Of a stretch of 64,000 nucleotides of DNA, positions 23,505-36,639 are shown in pieces. Both the position numbers and the translations under genes were made by a program. Below the pieces are notes generated by a model that was not told the DNA's origin, ran no database searches, and saw only the letters and a program-made list of their open reading frames with translations. Origin of the DNA: Carettochelys insculpta (Eukaryota; Chordata; Testudines; Carettochelyidae); NCBI RefSeq assembly GCF_033958435.1, contig NC_134150.1:37567501-37631500 (forward strand), given 5' to 3'. The stretch's first letter is position 1. Every line of letters begins with the position of its first letter.

Positions 23505-24589
23505 TATTCTACCTTATACACTCCAGATTTTGTGCGCTTTTATATTTTCATATTCAGTCTATTTTCCATGGCACTTTTCAACTACTTTACTCATTTTTTC
23601 AAATGGATAAATGTGAACAATATATGTCCAAACCTAGAAAACCAGAGACCTGTGAATTGTTAGGTATTTTATCTACCTAACCTTTCACTGAACAAGTAAA
23701 AGTAGTGCTTTGCATTCTACTCCTTTCCCATATTCTACTGTGCAGTTTCTCTCAACCTCTCGCCCTCACGTACACACATACACTTTTTGCTAAAGCAATA
23801 CCTACCAGAACCCTCTTGCATGTGTCTTTGTTGATGGTGATGTGCTTTTGTTCTGGATGGAGACTCCCATTGTCTCAGTCTCCTGGTTCTGTATAAGAGT
23901 TTAGTGAGTTTTTACAACTATCTTAAAGAAGGGTGATAGTTTACACTCAACACATAACAATGGCCAAAGTATCACTTCCAAAAGTAATACTTCTGGGAAG
24001 ATCTGGGAGCACTCAGTTGTCATTGAGCAGTGAATACTGTGATCTCTACTCCAGATGTTGAACCACTTTCTAACGTATGAAAATAAAATTCAAAGATGCC
24101 AGCTTCTCTCAGTTCAAAGCTCATGGATAAACAGGTTGCTTTGTAGATACTTCAGTTTCTTCATTAATTTTGGCATTGCTCCCTTGAAACATGTCTGATT
24201 CCAACTACATCACAGCTTTGACACTCCACTCTGGTCATTTCTCCTGGCTTTACTAAATCTGCTTCTTGCTAAAAGGTAACATCATATCTTAATCAGCAAA
24301 TAAATCTACCACCATGGTCTTGGAGGATAAAAAAACAGGACTTCATCTAAGACTTGGGATGGCCTTGTAGCTCAATTTCATAATCAGACATAGTTGTGCA
24401 GCAGACCTCAGCCTCTGCTAGCTGCTTTCGAGAGCAGAAACCATGCGTCCTTTTGATTACTCTGACCTGCTCAATTTTGGTGAAAATGTCCTTATTACTC
24501 ATGCTCTTGAACTTAAAACCTTGAATCCACATGTGATGGACAACACTCCAGTTTTGTGAGTGCCCCTGTCTGTTGGGTTCAAGCCTGTC
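23505..24589. other. No gene recognised
   Basis: Unique-looking sequence. An 81-codon minus-strand frame (24347-24592) has no recognisable domain. Confidence 0.45.
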
Positions 24590-25545
24590 CATGTACGTTC
24601 TCTCTCTGTATCTCTCTCTCTCTCTTACCCTCTTCCTTCCTCTTCCAGCAGCCCCTGTTGGGTGTTAACCTTTTCAGGTGGGTCTTCAGGGGCTTTGTTG
24701 TCAGCCAAGTCAGATATCGTCAATATATGAACAAACAAACCCTTTCCAAGGTAAAAAGTCCACGAGACTTATCACTGTGCCCTTGTTATCTGCAGCCTTT
24801 TTTTCTGGCTCAGTTCTCAGCTCCTCCCAAGTTTAAGTCCATGGTTGCCATGGTATGGAGCAGTGCTCCCGGGACTTTTTCTTTGCAGATGCTTCATCTT
24901 ATCAGTTCTTCTCTCCCCAGCTCTCCAGCCAGGTCATGCTTTTGAGTTCAGTTCCCTTCTCAAGTGATTGGGCCTCTGCAGACTCTTCAGCCCTATCATA
25001 GGCCTCTTAAACTCCAACCCTGTGCTTGGGCTTCCACACAAAGCTTGTTCCGTTCTTGGGGCTTTGGCCACTTTGCCAATGGTGGGTGAGAGGACTTGGG
25101 ACTGCCACTACTCCAGGTACCACCCCATGGACCCTACAAATAGCAGCTACATGCTGCATCTTTTACATCCATTGCTGCTGATATTCTCTGGACCACTTCC
25201 CATGTAACCCCACCCTTACCTCTGGGCTGACATTCTCTGTCTTTTCCCTGCCTGAGTAGGATCTCTTCCAGGTCCCTCCTATAGACTGTTTCACAGCCTT
25301 CCAGTCCTTCTTCCTGCTCCTGTGCCCAGCCAGGAACTGACATGCTCAGGCCCTGCAGCTCCTTTCAGCTGAGCCTGCTTCACTGTGATTGGGTGCATCC
25401 CTACAACATTTCTACAGCTTTGGAGGATCCACCTTTACTCTTGTTTTACTGGGGTGGGTTGGTAGGAGACAAGACCTCAAGCAGGGAATCTCCCAGGGCC
25501 TGGCACACAGGCCGTCATACCAAGCATTCTTTAACTTAAGGATGT
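24590..25545. other. Pyrimidine-rich region, possible old LTR or unclassified repeat
   Basis: It opens with a (CT)n-rich block near 24600-24630 and continues C/T-rich for 900 bp. I could not find LTR boundaries, a primer-binding site or coding remnants, so the nature is open. Confidence 0.25.
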
Positions 25546-27410
25546 TGGAAGGACAGGATTGAGTTTTGCTTCTTGGGCCCTCTACATGTTACATACACAA
25601 TGGACAATACATACTCTTTCAGACTGTGCATATATTTTAGATCCAGGAAGTAACAAAGGAAGACAACACATTTATGTGATTATTTTTTGTTGATATTCAT
25701 AAAGAAATTGGCAGGGGCATCCTTATGATTTATGAAGTCATATGTAGTACCGCAGCCTGGGGGGGAGGCAATGGAGAGGGAGGATGGTGAATTTTAGGGC
25801 TGTGATTTTATGATCATCATCAACACACTCATGAAATATTTTTAAAATAAATTTTAGACTATGGTCCTGTTGACTAACACAGTAAATTCAGAAAGTGACA
25901 GCATATACCTGGGACTAACAAATCCTGTTAAATGGTTTCATTACCAATTAAATGGCTCTTTCACAGGTTCAGTGTTCTGCCAATATGTCTGGCAGGTTTT
26001 TTCACCTTTAAGTTAATTAGATCTACTTCAGAGAAAGAAAAGCCACAGAACAGGAATAGGAAGAGGTGGGTGGATATTAAGACCCAGTTGTGCCCCAAAT
26101 TTTCAGGTTCCCTAGGCAATTGTTCTGGCTATATGTAAGGATGGAACCCTGGACATAGACAATGAAAAGTGCAAAAGGGTATAGTATATGACTTACAGCA
26201 TACATATGTTTCCAAACACTGCATGCTTCATGCGATCTCCAATAGAATTAAGCAATTATTATGTAATTGTACTAGTTAAAGCTTGAAGGTGAAACAATAC
26301 AAAATCAGCCAATGTTACACAGACAGCATTCTACAGTGGGGATAACAGCAATAAAATAGGACAGATATACATGGACAGGCAGAGGAGAGAAGGAGGGGAC
26401 TGGGGAAAGGGGAAAAGGAAGGGTTACGTGAGCTGGAGGTCTGGTATTCTTTGACCTCTCTCACAACTTTTTATCCAAATGTATCTAGAAACAGGAGCCA
26501 GATAGCTTCAAAATCATAATTGCTCTCTGCAGCAATAAGTTGTTCTTTCTTTGGCTGCTAAGACAGTGCTGTACACTGCTGCTGTATTTTGGGCATAGGC
26601 CTTCTCTTGCAAGTTAAACAAGTGCTTGACTTCAGCATCCAAACCTCAACTGACAATTACATCCTAAATTATTCACCTACCAAACTGGGTTTAATTCCAG
26701 CCACTTGGGTCCTTAAGGACTGCCGTGATAACCATGCAGGCAAAGAACCCATCTCTGTGAGAGAGAACACAGTGTGTATAATATACTTGGCAACAGCAGC
26801 CATCTTGAACTAATATGGAGTACGTCTTCCTGCAAAAATAGACTCACTTTGCAGTTAAGGGTGAAAAGCAATGTGGGTTAGTAGATTGGGCACTAAATTA
26901 AGTCTCTGGAGACATGGAGTCTATTCCAGTTTTGCAGGTGACTAGCTGTCTAACGTTGGGCAACCCAGTTCCCTTTTTTCCCTGTTCATTCTTTGAGGAA
27001 GGAATCATCACCTAAGTGTCTGTAAGGTGTCTAGCACAGTGGGACCCTGATTTCAGTCAAGGCCTCTAAGCACCACTATGATATAAATAACAACACAAGA
27101 AACAGGCCTGCAGCACACAATTACGTGCACCACTGTATCTGTCTTTGCTTTGTATTCTTCCTAATGATACCCCTGCTCCCTTCCTTCATGAGCATCTCAG
27201 ATTCGTTTTGTACTATTATATATAAAATACCTCCAAACAGTGGAGTAGTCACATTAAAGGAGACATCCTGAATACAGCAGAGTGACGCATAAAACCAAAA
27301 AAACAGGATGAATAGTTTGTATTGGTGGGAGCAAGGTCACTTGTAACATTGTCCTTTACACAATACTTAACATCATTTGGAAAGTGTGATCTGTTTCTAT
27401 GACAACCAAT
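25546..27410. other. No gene recognised
   Basis: Unique-looking sequence with short open frames only. Confidence 0.5.
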
Positions 27411-27430
27411 CTCTCTCTCTCTCTCTCTGA
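27411..27430. repeat. (CT)n microsatellite
   Basis: About ten CT units. Confidence 0.9.
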
Positions 27431-27497
27431 CACACACAAAAAGTACCATTTACTCCATTGTATTACACAAAATAATTGCTCACCTAGTGCCCTGCTC

Positions 27498-27806
27498 CAG
27501 TGTTTCTTAAACTTTTTGAGACCCCAGAACACCAAACAATATTTTTATGTGGACCACCAATGAAAATTTTCTTCCGAAAGAAACTGTTGTCAGATGAAAA
27601 CAAAACAAACAGCAACATAGCAAAAACAAAATGAAGTCATTTAATCAGGTATCATAGCAATGAGGAAGTAACATTGTATCTGGTTTTAATAACAGAGAAT
27701 ATGTACATGCGCTGCATGTCGTTGCTAGCTGCTATGCTGCCACAGCACACCTATGAGTTGTTCACTGAATACCAGTGTTCCGTAGACCATAGTATAAGAA
27801 ACGCTG
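27498..27806. mobile_element. Non-autonomous hAT element, 309 bp
   Basis: The left end is CAGTGTTTCTTAAACTT and the right end AGTATAAGAAACGCTG is its inverse. The flanks CCCTGCTC and CCCTACAC agree at 6 of 8 positions. The interior is AT-rich without coding capacity. Confidence 0.7.
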
Positions 27807-27878
27807 CCCTACACTATGTTTTGTGAGCAAGTGGTTCATGTGTTTGCCCATCCCATAAATGCATTTGCTGCTCAAGGA

Positions 27879-29490
27879 TTCATAGAATCATAGAACACTA
27901 GGACTGGAAGGGACTTCAAGAGGCCATCGAGTCCAGCCCCCTGCCCCAATGGCAGGACCAAGTACTGTCTAAACCATCCCTGATAGACATCTATCTAACC
28001 TGTTCTTAAATATCTCCAGCGATGGAGATTCCACAACCTCCTTTGGCAATTTAGTCCACTGTTTAACCACCCTGACAGTTAGGAACTTTTTCCTAATGTC
28101 CAAGCTAAACCTCCCTTGCTGAAATTTAAGTCCATTGCCTCTTGTTCTATCCTCAGAGGCCACGAAGAACAAGTTTTCTCCTTCCTCCTTATGACACCCT
28201 TTTAGATACCTGAAAACTGCTATCATGTCACCCCTCAATCTTCTCTCTTCCAAACTAAACAAGCCCTATTCTTTCAGCCTTTCTTCATAGGTCACATTCT
28301 CTAGACCTTTAATCATTCTTGTCACTCTTTTCTGGACCCTTTCTAATTTCTCCACATCTTTCTTGAACTGTGGTGCTCAGAACTGGACATAATACTCCAG
28401 CTGAGGCCTAACCAGCACAGAGTAGAGCAGAAGAATGACTTCTCTTGTCTTGTTCACAACACACCTGTTAATGCATCCCAGAATCATGTTTGCTTTTTTT
28501 GCAACAGCATCACACTGTTGACTCATATTTACCTTGTGGTCCACTACAACACCTAGATCCCTTTCTGCTGTAGTCATTCCTAGACAGTCTCTCCCCATTC
28601 TGTATGTGTGAAAATGATTGTTCCTTCCCAAGTGGAGCACTTTGCATTTGTCCTTATTAAACTTCAACCTGTTTACCTCAGTCCATTTCTCCAATTTATG
28701 CAGATCATTTTGAATTATGACCCTATCCTCCAAAGCAGTTGCAACCCCTCCCAGCTTGGTATCATCTGCAAACATAATAAGCATACTCTCTATGCCAATA
28801 TTTAAATCATTGATGAAGATATTGAACAGAACCGGTCCTAACACAGACCCCTGCGGAACCCCACTTGTTATACTTTTCCAGCAGGATTGAGAACATTAAG
28901 AACTACTCTCTGGGTACAGTTATCCAGCCAGTTATGCACCCACCTTATAGAAGCCTCATCTAAATTGTATTTGCCAAGTTTTTTATAAGAATATCATGCG
29001 AGACCATATCAAATGCTTCACTTAAGTCTCGGTATACCACATCTACCTCTTCTCCCCTATCCACAAGGCTCGTTATCCTATCAAAGAAAGCTATCAGATT
29101 AGTTTGACATGATTTGTTCTTTACAAATCCATGCTGGCTGTTCCCTGTCACCTTACCACCTTCCAAGTGCTTGCAGCTGATTTCTTTAATTACCTGCTCC
29201 ATTATCTTTCCTGGAACTGAAGTTAGGCTGACTGGCCTGTAGTTTCCTGGGTTATTCTTATTCCCCTTTTTATAAATGGGCACTATATTTGCCCTTTTCC
29301 AGTCTTCTGGAATCTCTCCTGTCTCCCATGATTTTCCAAAGATGATAGATAAAGGCTCAGATACCTCCTCTATCAGCTCCTTGAGTATTCTAGGATGCAT
29401 TTCATCAGGCCCTGGTGACTTGCAGACATCTAATTTTCCTAAGTGATTTTTTTTAACTGCCCCTTTTTCATTTAACTGCACTTTCATATG
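27879..29490 (-). mobile_element. CR1 LINE, 5'-truncated, about 1.6 kb
   Basis: The minus-strand copy ends with the octamer tail seen on the plus strand as CATAGAATCATAGAA. It contains the reverse-transcriptase half of ORF2 and the 3' end. 5' truncation at about 29490 is typical of LINE insertion. This is the longest CR1 copy in the window. Confidence 0.9.
27969..29487 (-). pseudogene. CR1 ORF2 remnant (reverse transcriptase, C-terminal half)
   Basis: Three minus-strand open segments together cover the reverse-transcriptase domain and C-terminus of CR1 ORF2. 29487-28960 holds [34 protein letters not shown] (early RT motifs) and [14 protein letters not shown] (motif A region with catalytic Asp). 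28844-28377 holds the active-site box FADDTKLGG and the later LVRPQLEY block. 28262-27969 holds the C-terminal FSLEERRLRGDMIAVFRYL region. Frame changes or stops separate the segments, and the N-terminal endonuclease is missing. In life, CR1 ORF2 copies its own RNA at a nicked target; this copy cannot. Its relatives at 54443-55390 and 9172-9886 are shorter. Confidence 0.9.
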
Positions 29491-29843
29491 GGTGGAAGGG
29501 AGATTTCTCAGTGCACACCTCTGATTTTGAGGCCTACAAAAATGTTCTCATAAGACTCCATTCTGATTTCTATGACAACATGCTCAATTCTGAGTGGAAT
29601 ATTGCCTCTTTTCATGTTATCCTATGTCACGATGCTTGGGGTATCAGAATAATTGTCACAAAGAGAAGTATGCAACAATTAACCAGTACAAGTTGAGAAA
29701 TCTTTTGGAACGTGCCTGAGTCACGCTATGGCCCTGACTCCTCAAATACATTCTTTTGCCTTCGAATTTTTCATGTGAAGAAAGTCAAGCACCTGTTTAA
29801 GTGCAGGACAGTGAGCATATATATTCTATAGTATTGTAAGAGC

Positions 29844-29972
29844 TGAAGCAGTGGGTCTGTCCCATGGAAGCTCGTCACCTAATAAATCATTTTGTTAGTC
29901 TTCAAAGTACTACATGACTGCTGTTTTGTTTTGTTATAATACAGACTAACACGGCGACCTCTCTGTTACTAA
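29844..29972 (-). repeat. Fold-back family A fragment
   Basis: It contains GTGGGTCTGTCCCATGGAAG, TTTTGTTAGTCTTCAAAGTA and the terminal ATACAGACTAACACGGCGAC block, in the orientation opposite to 1017. Only one arm is complete. Confidence 0.7.
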
Positions 29973-32900
29973 GTGCTAAAGACACACTTCTAAAATTATT
30001 CTGAACAGCTACAAAGTACAAAAACCCAAGCAGGTAGGAGCCATCCATTCCTTGCTGATCTTATATCCAGCCATATGCTGCAAAGCATTCACACGCTTTG
30101 TGGTAGGTTCTCATTGCTCTTTGTATGTTTTGGAATGGATCCCATTTTCAGACACGAGTTCTTAGTCATTGTCCAGTTTAAATTTAAAAAAAAAAAAAAG
30201 GTCATTTCTTGGAACTCTAGCAGAAACATAGTGTGACCCAATGTCAACCCCAGTTGGGTATCACCACAAGGAATTGAAAATACTCAACTACTGAGGTGTA
30301 ATTTAGATAAATAAAGTTACATAACAAATAAAGTTATATATATTCAACAATTAGGTTAAATAGATGTTTGCAAGCATCAAAACCACTGTATAAATAGTAT
30401 CATAATTTCACTTTCCATTTTTTTTTTTAATTTTGCTCCATTTGACTAAAGGGTAAGTAATTGGTCAATCTTATTTCTACCTAGTTTTTCTCACCCTGAA
30501 TTGATAAGGAAGTTTCTTTCATGTGATTTGCCTCTGCTCTGAGACTTGACTGAAAGGAAGGCTCTTAGAAAATGACTGCCTCAGCTTGGCAGCTGGCTTC
30601 CTTGAAAAGGCAAGTTGAGTAGCAGTAGAAGTTTACCATAATATGCCTCTGAAACCACAGCTGGCCCTACAGCCACAGTGACTGGCCCTAAAGAAGAGAA
30701 AATGGAGCTGTAATTTTTCACTTTTGTACCAGGGTAACTATTTTGGCTAATGTGGAGTTCGTCTTGATTTGCACCCTGGTGGAGGACAGGAGTATCAGAC
30801 TCAATCCATTTAAAAGCAGAGCTATGGGTTTATATTTCCAGGCTGTGTGGGAAGAAGTCATTGTAAGATGCATAGTCTAGTAGATGCGGCATCAAAATCC
30901 TGCAAATGAGAGATGGGAAAGGCTTGTCAGGCCATTTAGTCCATCTGCCAAGATGGTTCCAAGTGTTTAGGTTATTTAAAAACTGGAATGTTCTTCGCTT
31001 TTGGGGGGGATGCTATTTCCTATTCCAGTGTAGGATTGTTTCTGAATCTAATACAAAGGACATTCTCATAACTGTGCTACTGCAGCCCACACAGAGAAGG
31101 AGCTACACCTTAACTTGTTTTACAGGACAACCTGAGAGTCCTGGTGTGATAATTGTGCCTGCAGATGTGCCCTAATCGTGAGGTCAACTATGAAAAAGTA
31201 ATTGAAAGTTCCTAAGATGTCACAACAACAAATGTTGAAGAAGAAACATGCAAAGAGGAGAGAGAAATCTGGAATTAATCTAAACAAAAAGCCTACAAAT
31301 ATAGCAAGACTATGTTAAGATCATGCCTGGGAAATAAGAGAAGTGTGGGACTGGCTGTCAATGAGCCAAAATTGGTGTATCAGAAATAAGGCTTCATTGG
31401 TGGACAAAATAATGAGACAATGGATCTATTCTGCCCATTGCTCTCTTCAGAGGTCCCAAGTCTTTGGCTAATGGACAGATATGAATGTGGGCTGCCTGAC
31501 AGACAAGAGAAGGGGACAGAGCAAGCTTCACCATAATGTCCATCATCCCCACTATCCCCTGTACTCTGGGGGGATAATATCATTGCTTCTTCATTTTCCA
31601 CACTGAGAAATATCCAGACTGAACCAGATCAGAAAAAGGGATGCAGAGCATACCCCCAGCTCCACCAGCTGTGGCTAAATACTGAACACCTGGGATGGAA
31701 GACAGTCTCCCATCCCCCACATGTTCTTTTCCTTTCCTACCTTAATTCTTCCCTTTCCTAACTCTCACGTTTTTCTTCTAATAATTGTCTGGCTTAGCCG
31801 GCCAAGCCTGTATGTTTTGCACCATTGCTCTGAGCCTGTGATCAGAAAGGCAGCTAAATGTAATGCCCTAAATAACCAGATGCTGGCTACAAGTCTGCCA
31901 GATCTTGGAGTGACTGATAAGACCAAGTACTTTGTGTTTTCCAAGAAGCAAGGTTGCAGGTAGAATCAACTTGCAGCATTTTCTATTTTTGCTGTTCTTT
32001 TTTCTCCCCTTTTGTGTGTGCTTGTCTATAGAAGACAGGATCGGCTTCTAACAATAACAGCAACAATGACAGCTTGTGACCATTTTAACTAGCTGGTTCT
32101 CTTTTTCCCTGAAAAGAGCAGTTATTCACATCTTTAGTACCGTCTCAGAGTCTGTCAAAAGGGGGAGGTTTCTTTGAAAAACTCTCTCACTAACAGGAAA
32201 GGGAACAAGGGAGCTTGTTAAATGAAAACCTTCTTCATGCATCACCACTGTGCTTACACATACCTCCTGCGTCAACCTGTGCCTGGTGTGGGTCACAGCT
32301 GGGAATCCTACATTCAGGACAGACTAGTGTTGATGCAACTGTATCTGGGGAGGTGTCACCAGGAACACATGATTGAGATATAAATATGTAGCAAATATTC
32401 ATAACCTCAGATACAAAGATGATAGATGCTTATAAATAGGATTATGACATTTGGCAGATTATAAAACTTCCATTGATACCTTACATAACATACCTTGTAT
32501 CTTAGGTAGCACACTTTTGCAACTTAACTGGAATATCAACAGTGATACAAATGGGCATCTTCCTTTTCATACAGCAGCACACCCCATATCTTTAATAAAA
32601 GAGTAAAAGGTTTTTTTTTAGCTATGTTTTTGCCATGCTATGAAGCAGCCTGAGGTCCAACGCCAACCCCAACCCCAACCCTTGTTTAAAACTTTAATTT
32701 GGGATATTTACAGGGTCATGTTAATACTTTTAACTCATTGGGCCCATTTATTCAATTTAAATTAATACAGTGGTCCCAAACACAAAATGCTATAAACTAT
32801 AAACCAGTCTATAGTATTCATCATGTTTAGATTAAATTCCTTATTACACCTAAGGGTCTTTTAAAGCCAAGCATGATTAAGCGTGAATCAGTATCAGACA

Positions 32901-34258
32901 CAACACAAAAAGCAATGGAGGCAATTGCCTTAAATAACGGTGCTTGTTTTTCCCCTTTGTTATGACTAAAACATGGTGCTCGCTCTGCAGTAGCAGCAAG
33001 TCCCTCAGTGGGAATGAAGTCACAGCTGTACAATCTCTAGTCAACCAGCCAAGTGGAAACAATAGAAAGCAATTTGTGCTTTATGTCCCACCAAGTTATT
33101 GTGATCAAATGGATTTTTTAAAGTGTCCCTCCCCTGAAATTACACCACGCCCACTACATTAGGGTGACTCTTAGGAAATACCCTACATCCTGTAAAAAGC
33201 TGATTATAAATGCAAAAAGAAGTTTTGCCTTTGTTTAAACTAAGCAAAAGGAGAAAAAAATAAAATACACAGAAGGTGCTTTGAACATGATGCAGCTTTG
33301 CAGTTGGAATTCAAATTCAGTTTTTTAGATAATTTGATTTTTAGTTAAAAAATCCTACCCTAGCAAGAAAGTTTACCTTGTAAACTCGGATATGTTTCCT
33401 TTATCTCAGAGACATAGGAATATCTCACATTGACAGAATGCTCTGGATGGACTAAGTGTAAACTTTTGTAAGCTTTTCTTGTTTCTTTACTAGCTGAAAA
33501 TGATTGGAAATGATTGTCTGTTTACTATTTTCCTGTTCCCAAGAGATAGTTTTAAAGGACAAATAGAACATAACAAGGAATTAGTCACCTTTAAATTAGT
33601 TATTATGAAGCAGTAGAGCCACGCAGTGCTTGGATGCTTACAACAAGGTACCGCAGTGCTGCCTTCAGTAAAATATTTCTTGTGACATGGGAAAGATTCA
33701 TGAGCCGTCCTTTGTTTTCTCAGTGGGAGTGTTGAGTCTACAGATTCTAAAATACCAGATTTTCTTTCAAACAGTAAGATTCTGTCTTGGCACATAAAAG
33801 CACACACAACTAGTATGCCGAGATAGACGCTGGGAGGGTGGAACTCTACAGTCCTTCCATGTTTCTGTGACTGGCGCTTTTCATTTGCGAGAGTGAATAA
33901 CTTTAATCTGAAAAAGAATAGGCCTGTAATCAAAGAATGAATGAGACTTGAAAGGACTAAGAGCACTCGACATCAGCTGGCCCAGCCCCCTGCTTTTTTG
34001 CAGACCTCTGAAATGCCATCTGCTACTATTGTTGGACAGCCACTAAACTGTCCCCTTCCAGAATCAGAAATCAAATCTATTCTCCTATCTGATCACACCA
34101 TAATTTTTATTCTAATTTTTATTTTGGATTTTACTCATTTTAATTCATATCTATTGTTTCTCCACCTAAGGAAGACAATGCGTCCCCTCTCCCTTTATTG
34201 TAGCTCCCCTTATATCAACATTGTTTTTCATACGCCACCCCTTAGTCTTTCTCAGTAA
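29973..34258. other. No gene recognised
   Basis: About 4.3 kb of AT-rich, unique-looking sequence with A/T homopolymers near 30187 and 30420. A 158-codon minus-strand frame (33490-33966) has no recognisable domain. No TSD-bounded element was seen. Confidence 0.45.
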
Positions 34259-34505
34259 GAGAGATGGCCGTCCTAGTCTATATACTATCAAAACAAAAAA
34301 GCAGTCCAGTAGCACTTTAAAGATTAACAAAATAATTTATTAGGTGATGAGCTTTCATTTGACAGACCCACTTCTTCAGATCACCGATCATTGCTCTGGT
34401 ATGGCTATGACCTGAAGAAGTGGGTCTGTCCCATGAAAGCTCATCACCTAATAAATTATTTTATTAGTCTTTAAAGTGCTATTGGACTGCCTTTTTCTTA
34501 GTCTT
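34259..34505. repeat. Fold-back family A, full-length copy
   Basis: Both arms are long here. 34303-34375 and 34410-34485 form an inverted repeat containing TAGCACTTTAAAGATTAAC, TTATTAGGTGATGAGCTTTC and GACCCACTTCTTCAG, around a short central loop near 34380-34410. It lies 125 bp from the Harbinger's left end. Confidence 0.75.
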
Positions 34506-34629
34506 TCTTGTTAGTGCATTGTTTCCAGACCCTCTTCCACCCTGATTATCACTGATCAAGTGTTAACAGTCCTGCCTCAATGATACTTAAATGTCAGTGG
34601 GAAATGTCACATAAGGGATTACACATAAC

Positions 34630-34870
34630 GGCCGCATCTACATGTGCCGGCTACTTCGAAGTAGCGGTGCCAACTTCGAAATAGCGCCCGTCACGGCTAA
34701 ACGTGTTGGGCGCTATTTTGAAGTTAACGTCGAAGTAAGGCGGCGAGATGTCGAAGTTGCTACCTCTATCAGGAGATGGGAATAGCGCCCTACTTCGACG
34801 TTGAACGTCGAAGTAGGGAACGTGTAGTCGTTGGGCGTCCCGCAACATCGAAATAGCGGGGTCCGCCATG
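34630..34870. repeat. Left terminal and subterminal hairpin region
   Basis: Just inside the terminal repeat lie CTACTTCGAAGTAG (a palindrome) and an inverted pair built on CAACTTCGAAATAGCGCCC / GGGCGCTATTTTGAAGTT. 34788-34818 is a perfect 15-bp-arm palindrome around a single G, core ACTTCGACGTT. An inverted TATTTCGATGT is at 34845-34855. Such motifs are where Harbinger transposase and its MYB partner are expected to bind. Confidence 0.75.
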
Positions 34871-35065
34871 GCGGCCATCAGCTGAGGGGTTGAGAGACGC
34901 TCTGCCCAGCCCCTGAGCTCGATGGTCACCACGTGCAGCGGCCCCTTAAAGCTCCCCACCCCCTGCCTTCCTGTGCAGGAAGCTGAGAGAGCGTGCAGGC
35001 GGCAGCACAGCCACGCGGCCAGCCTGCACACCCCTCTGCAGCCAGCAGAACCCCACAGCGCTGCG

Positions 35066-36639
35066 ATGGCTGCCCCCAGCCCCCTAAGCGCCCCCAGGGC
35101 ACCCCCCCCAAGGGGAGCCAGGGCTCGCAGGCTGGCAGCCAGGCCGGGAAGCGGCAGCGGGGCCCCTCCTGGACGGAAGCCGAGCTTCGGGACCTGCTGG
35201 GGCTCTGGAGTGAGGAGGAGGTGCTGCAGGTAATGGGGAGCAAGAGGCGGAAAGCGGATGCGTTCGCTCAGCTGGCCGAGGGCCTGGCCACCCAGGGTCA
35301 CCCTGCCCGCACTCCAGATCATGTACGCAGTAAAGTGAAGGAGCTGCGGCAGGGTTACGCCCAGGCCCTGGATGCAGCCGGCCGATCTGGGGCCGCCCCC
35401 GTTACTTGCCCCTTTTACAGGGAGCTCAGGGACATCCTGGGCCCCCGGCACACCTCCTCCCCTCTGGCCACTCTTGATACCTCGGCTGACGAGCCCCAGC
35501 AGGCCCCGGAGGCGGAGTCCGCCCCGGAGGCAAGCCCCGCACCCCAGGGGCCCCCCCAGGAGCCCACCCCCGGGGCACCGGAGGAGGAGGAGGAGGAGGG
35601 GTAGTCCTCCTCCAGCGACGCCGGCCTCCGGATCGTGCTGCCATCACGGAGCTTCAGCAGGGCGTCCGCCCACCAGGTGTCCCCTGACCGTGGAAGTGGA
35701 CCATCAGGTATGTACCCCCCCGCTGCACACCCCCGGGGTTGAGGGGAGGGGGTAATAGATATGACCAGGGCCCTCCACATGCCCAGATGACCATGGCCCC
35801 AAGGACAGCAGTGGCATGTCCCTCAGAAGAGTGCATCAGCCCCTGCCCCCCAGCACGACAGTGCCATGCCCCATCCCTGGGGCTGGGGGGAGCAGAACCT
35901 CTAGGGTCCCCCGGGGGGAGAGGGTGGGACACCCATCAGCAGCAGCAGCAGCATCTCCCGGGGACAGGGATGGGGAACCAGCAGCAGAGGGGTGGGGGGA
36001 CAAAGGCCACGGCTCGGGGCCCACACTAACGGCTGTCTCCACTCTTCTTCCCCCCCGTGTTCTGCAGCTGCACCATCAGAAGGACCGGAGAGCACCATCG
36101 AGGTGTCAGTGGTCCCGGACAGCCCACTGGGGCCATCACTCCAGGCCAGCCCCTCGGCGGAGGACTGACCAGACCCACGGCGGGGACGACAGCAGACCCA
36201 GCACCACCACCCGATGGCGACAGACCCCCAGCTGCTGGCCATCCATCGTCGGCAGCTGGAGGTCGCCAAGCAGCGGCTGCGGGTGGAGAAGCACCGCCTC
36301 CAGCTGCAGGAGCGGGCGCTGGCCTGGCGCCAGGAGGCATGGGGGGCCTTTATGCGGACATTCGACCATATCGCGGACTACCTGGCCCCCCATGCCGCGC
36401 CGGCCGCCACTGTGCCCACCCTGCCTGCTCCACCCACTGCTCCACCCGCTGCTCCATCCACTGCGCCATCCGCCGTCGCACCGCCACCCGCCACCGAGGG
36501 CCCTTCCGCCGAGGGGGTCCTGGGGCCAGCTGACACCTGCCAGCCATATCTACCAGTCCGCCCGGCCCCCAGCCAGCCCCGGCCAGGGCTAAGGCCGAGG
36601 CATGGGTCACGGCCGCCCACCCCCAGCGCTGGACATTAG
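35066..36639 (+). pseudogene. Harbinger MYB/SANT-like DNA-binding protein gene, broken
   Basis: In Harbingers this partner binds the transposon ends and helps bring the transposase into the nucleus. The long frame (open from 34987) holds a trihelix-type SANT domain at 35164-35442 (GPSWTEAELRDLLGLW, then RTPDHVRSKVKELRQGY and CPFYRELRDILG), then a Pro/Glu-rich tail. This frame has no ATG before the domain. The best ATG (35066, G at -3 and +4) is in the next frame and stops at 35231, so a small indel near 35085-35110 is likely. TAG at 35602 ends the domain frame. Beyond it the same frame continues to a donor at 35708 and, after a 360-bp intron, rejoins in phase at 36068, then meets TGA at 36166. 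The last segment (36214-36639) encodes a probable coiled coil rich in Gln/Arg/Leu (QLEVAKQRLRVEKHRLQLQE). Unmasked splicing or non-ATG initiation cannot be excluded. Confidence 0.8.
35708..36067 (+). other. Predicted intron of the MYB/SANT-like gene
   Basis: Donor CATCAG/GTATGT and acceptor TTCTGCAG/CTGCACC. Joining them preserves the frame (codon split 1+2, giving Gly-Pro-Ser then Ala-Ala-Pro-Ser). The intron contains (CAG)n-like CAGCAGCAGCAG near 35938. Confidence 0.65.

Noticed and set aside
32661..32684. Telomere-like repeat
   Set aside because: The run is CCAACCC-type, only three units, not CCCTAA; likely chance.
33490..33966. 158-codon minus-strand frame
   Set aside because: No recognisable domain, no splice context; length is within chance for 64 kb in six frames.
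34651..35451. 266-codon minus-strand frame opposite the SANT gene
   Set aside because: It is a shadow of the GC-rich SANT coding sequence and also runs through the transposon's subterminal repeats.
35816..36592. 258-codon plus-strand frame
   Set aside because: It crosses the predicted intron and reads the coiled-coil exon out of frame; no domain.
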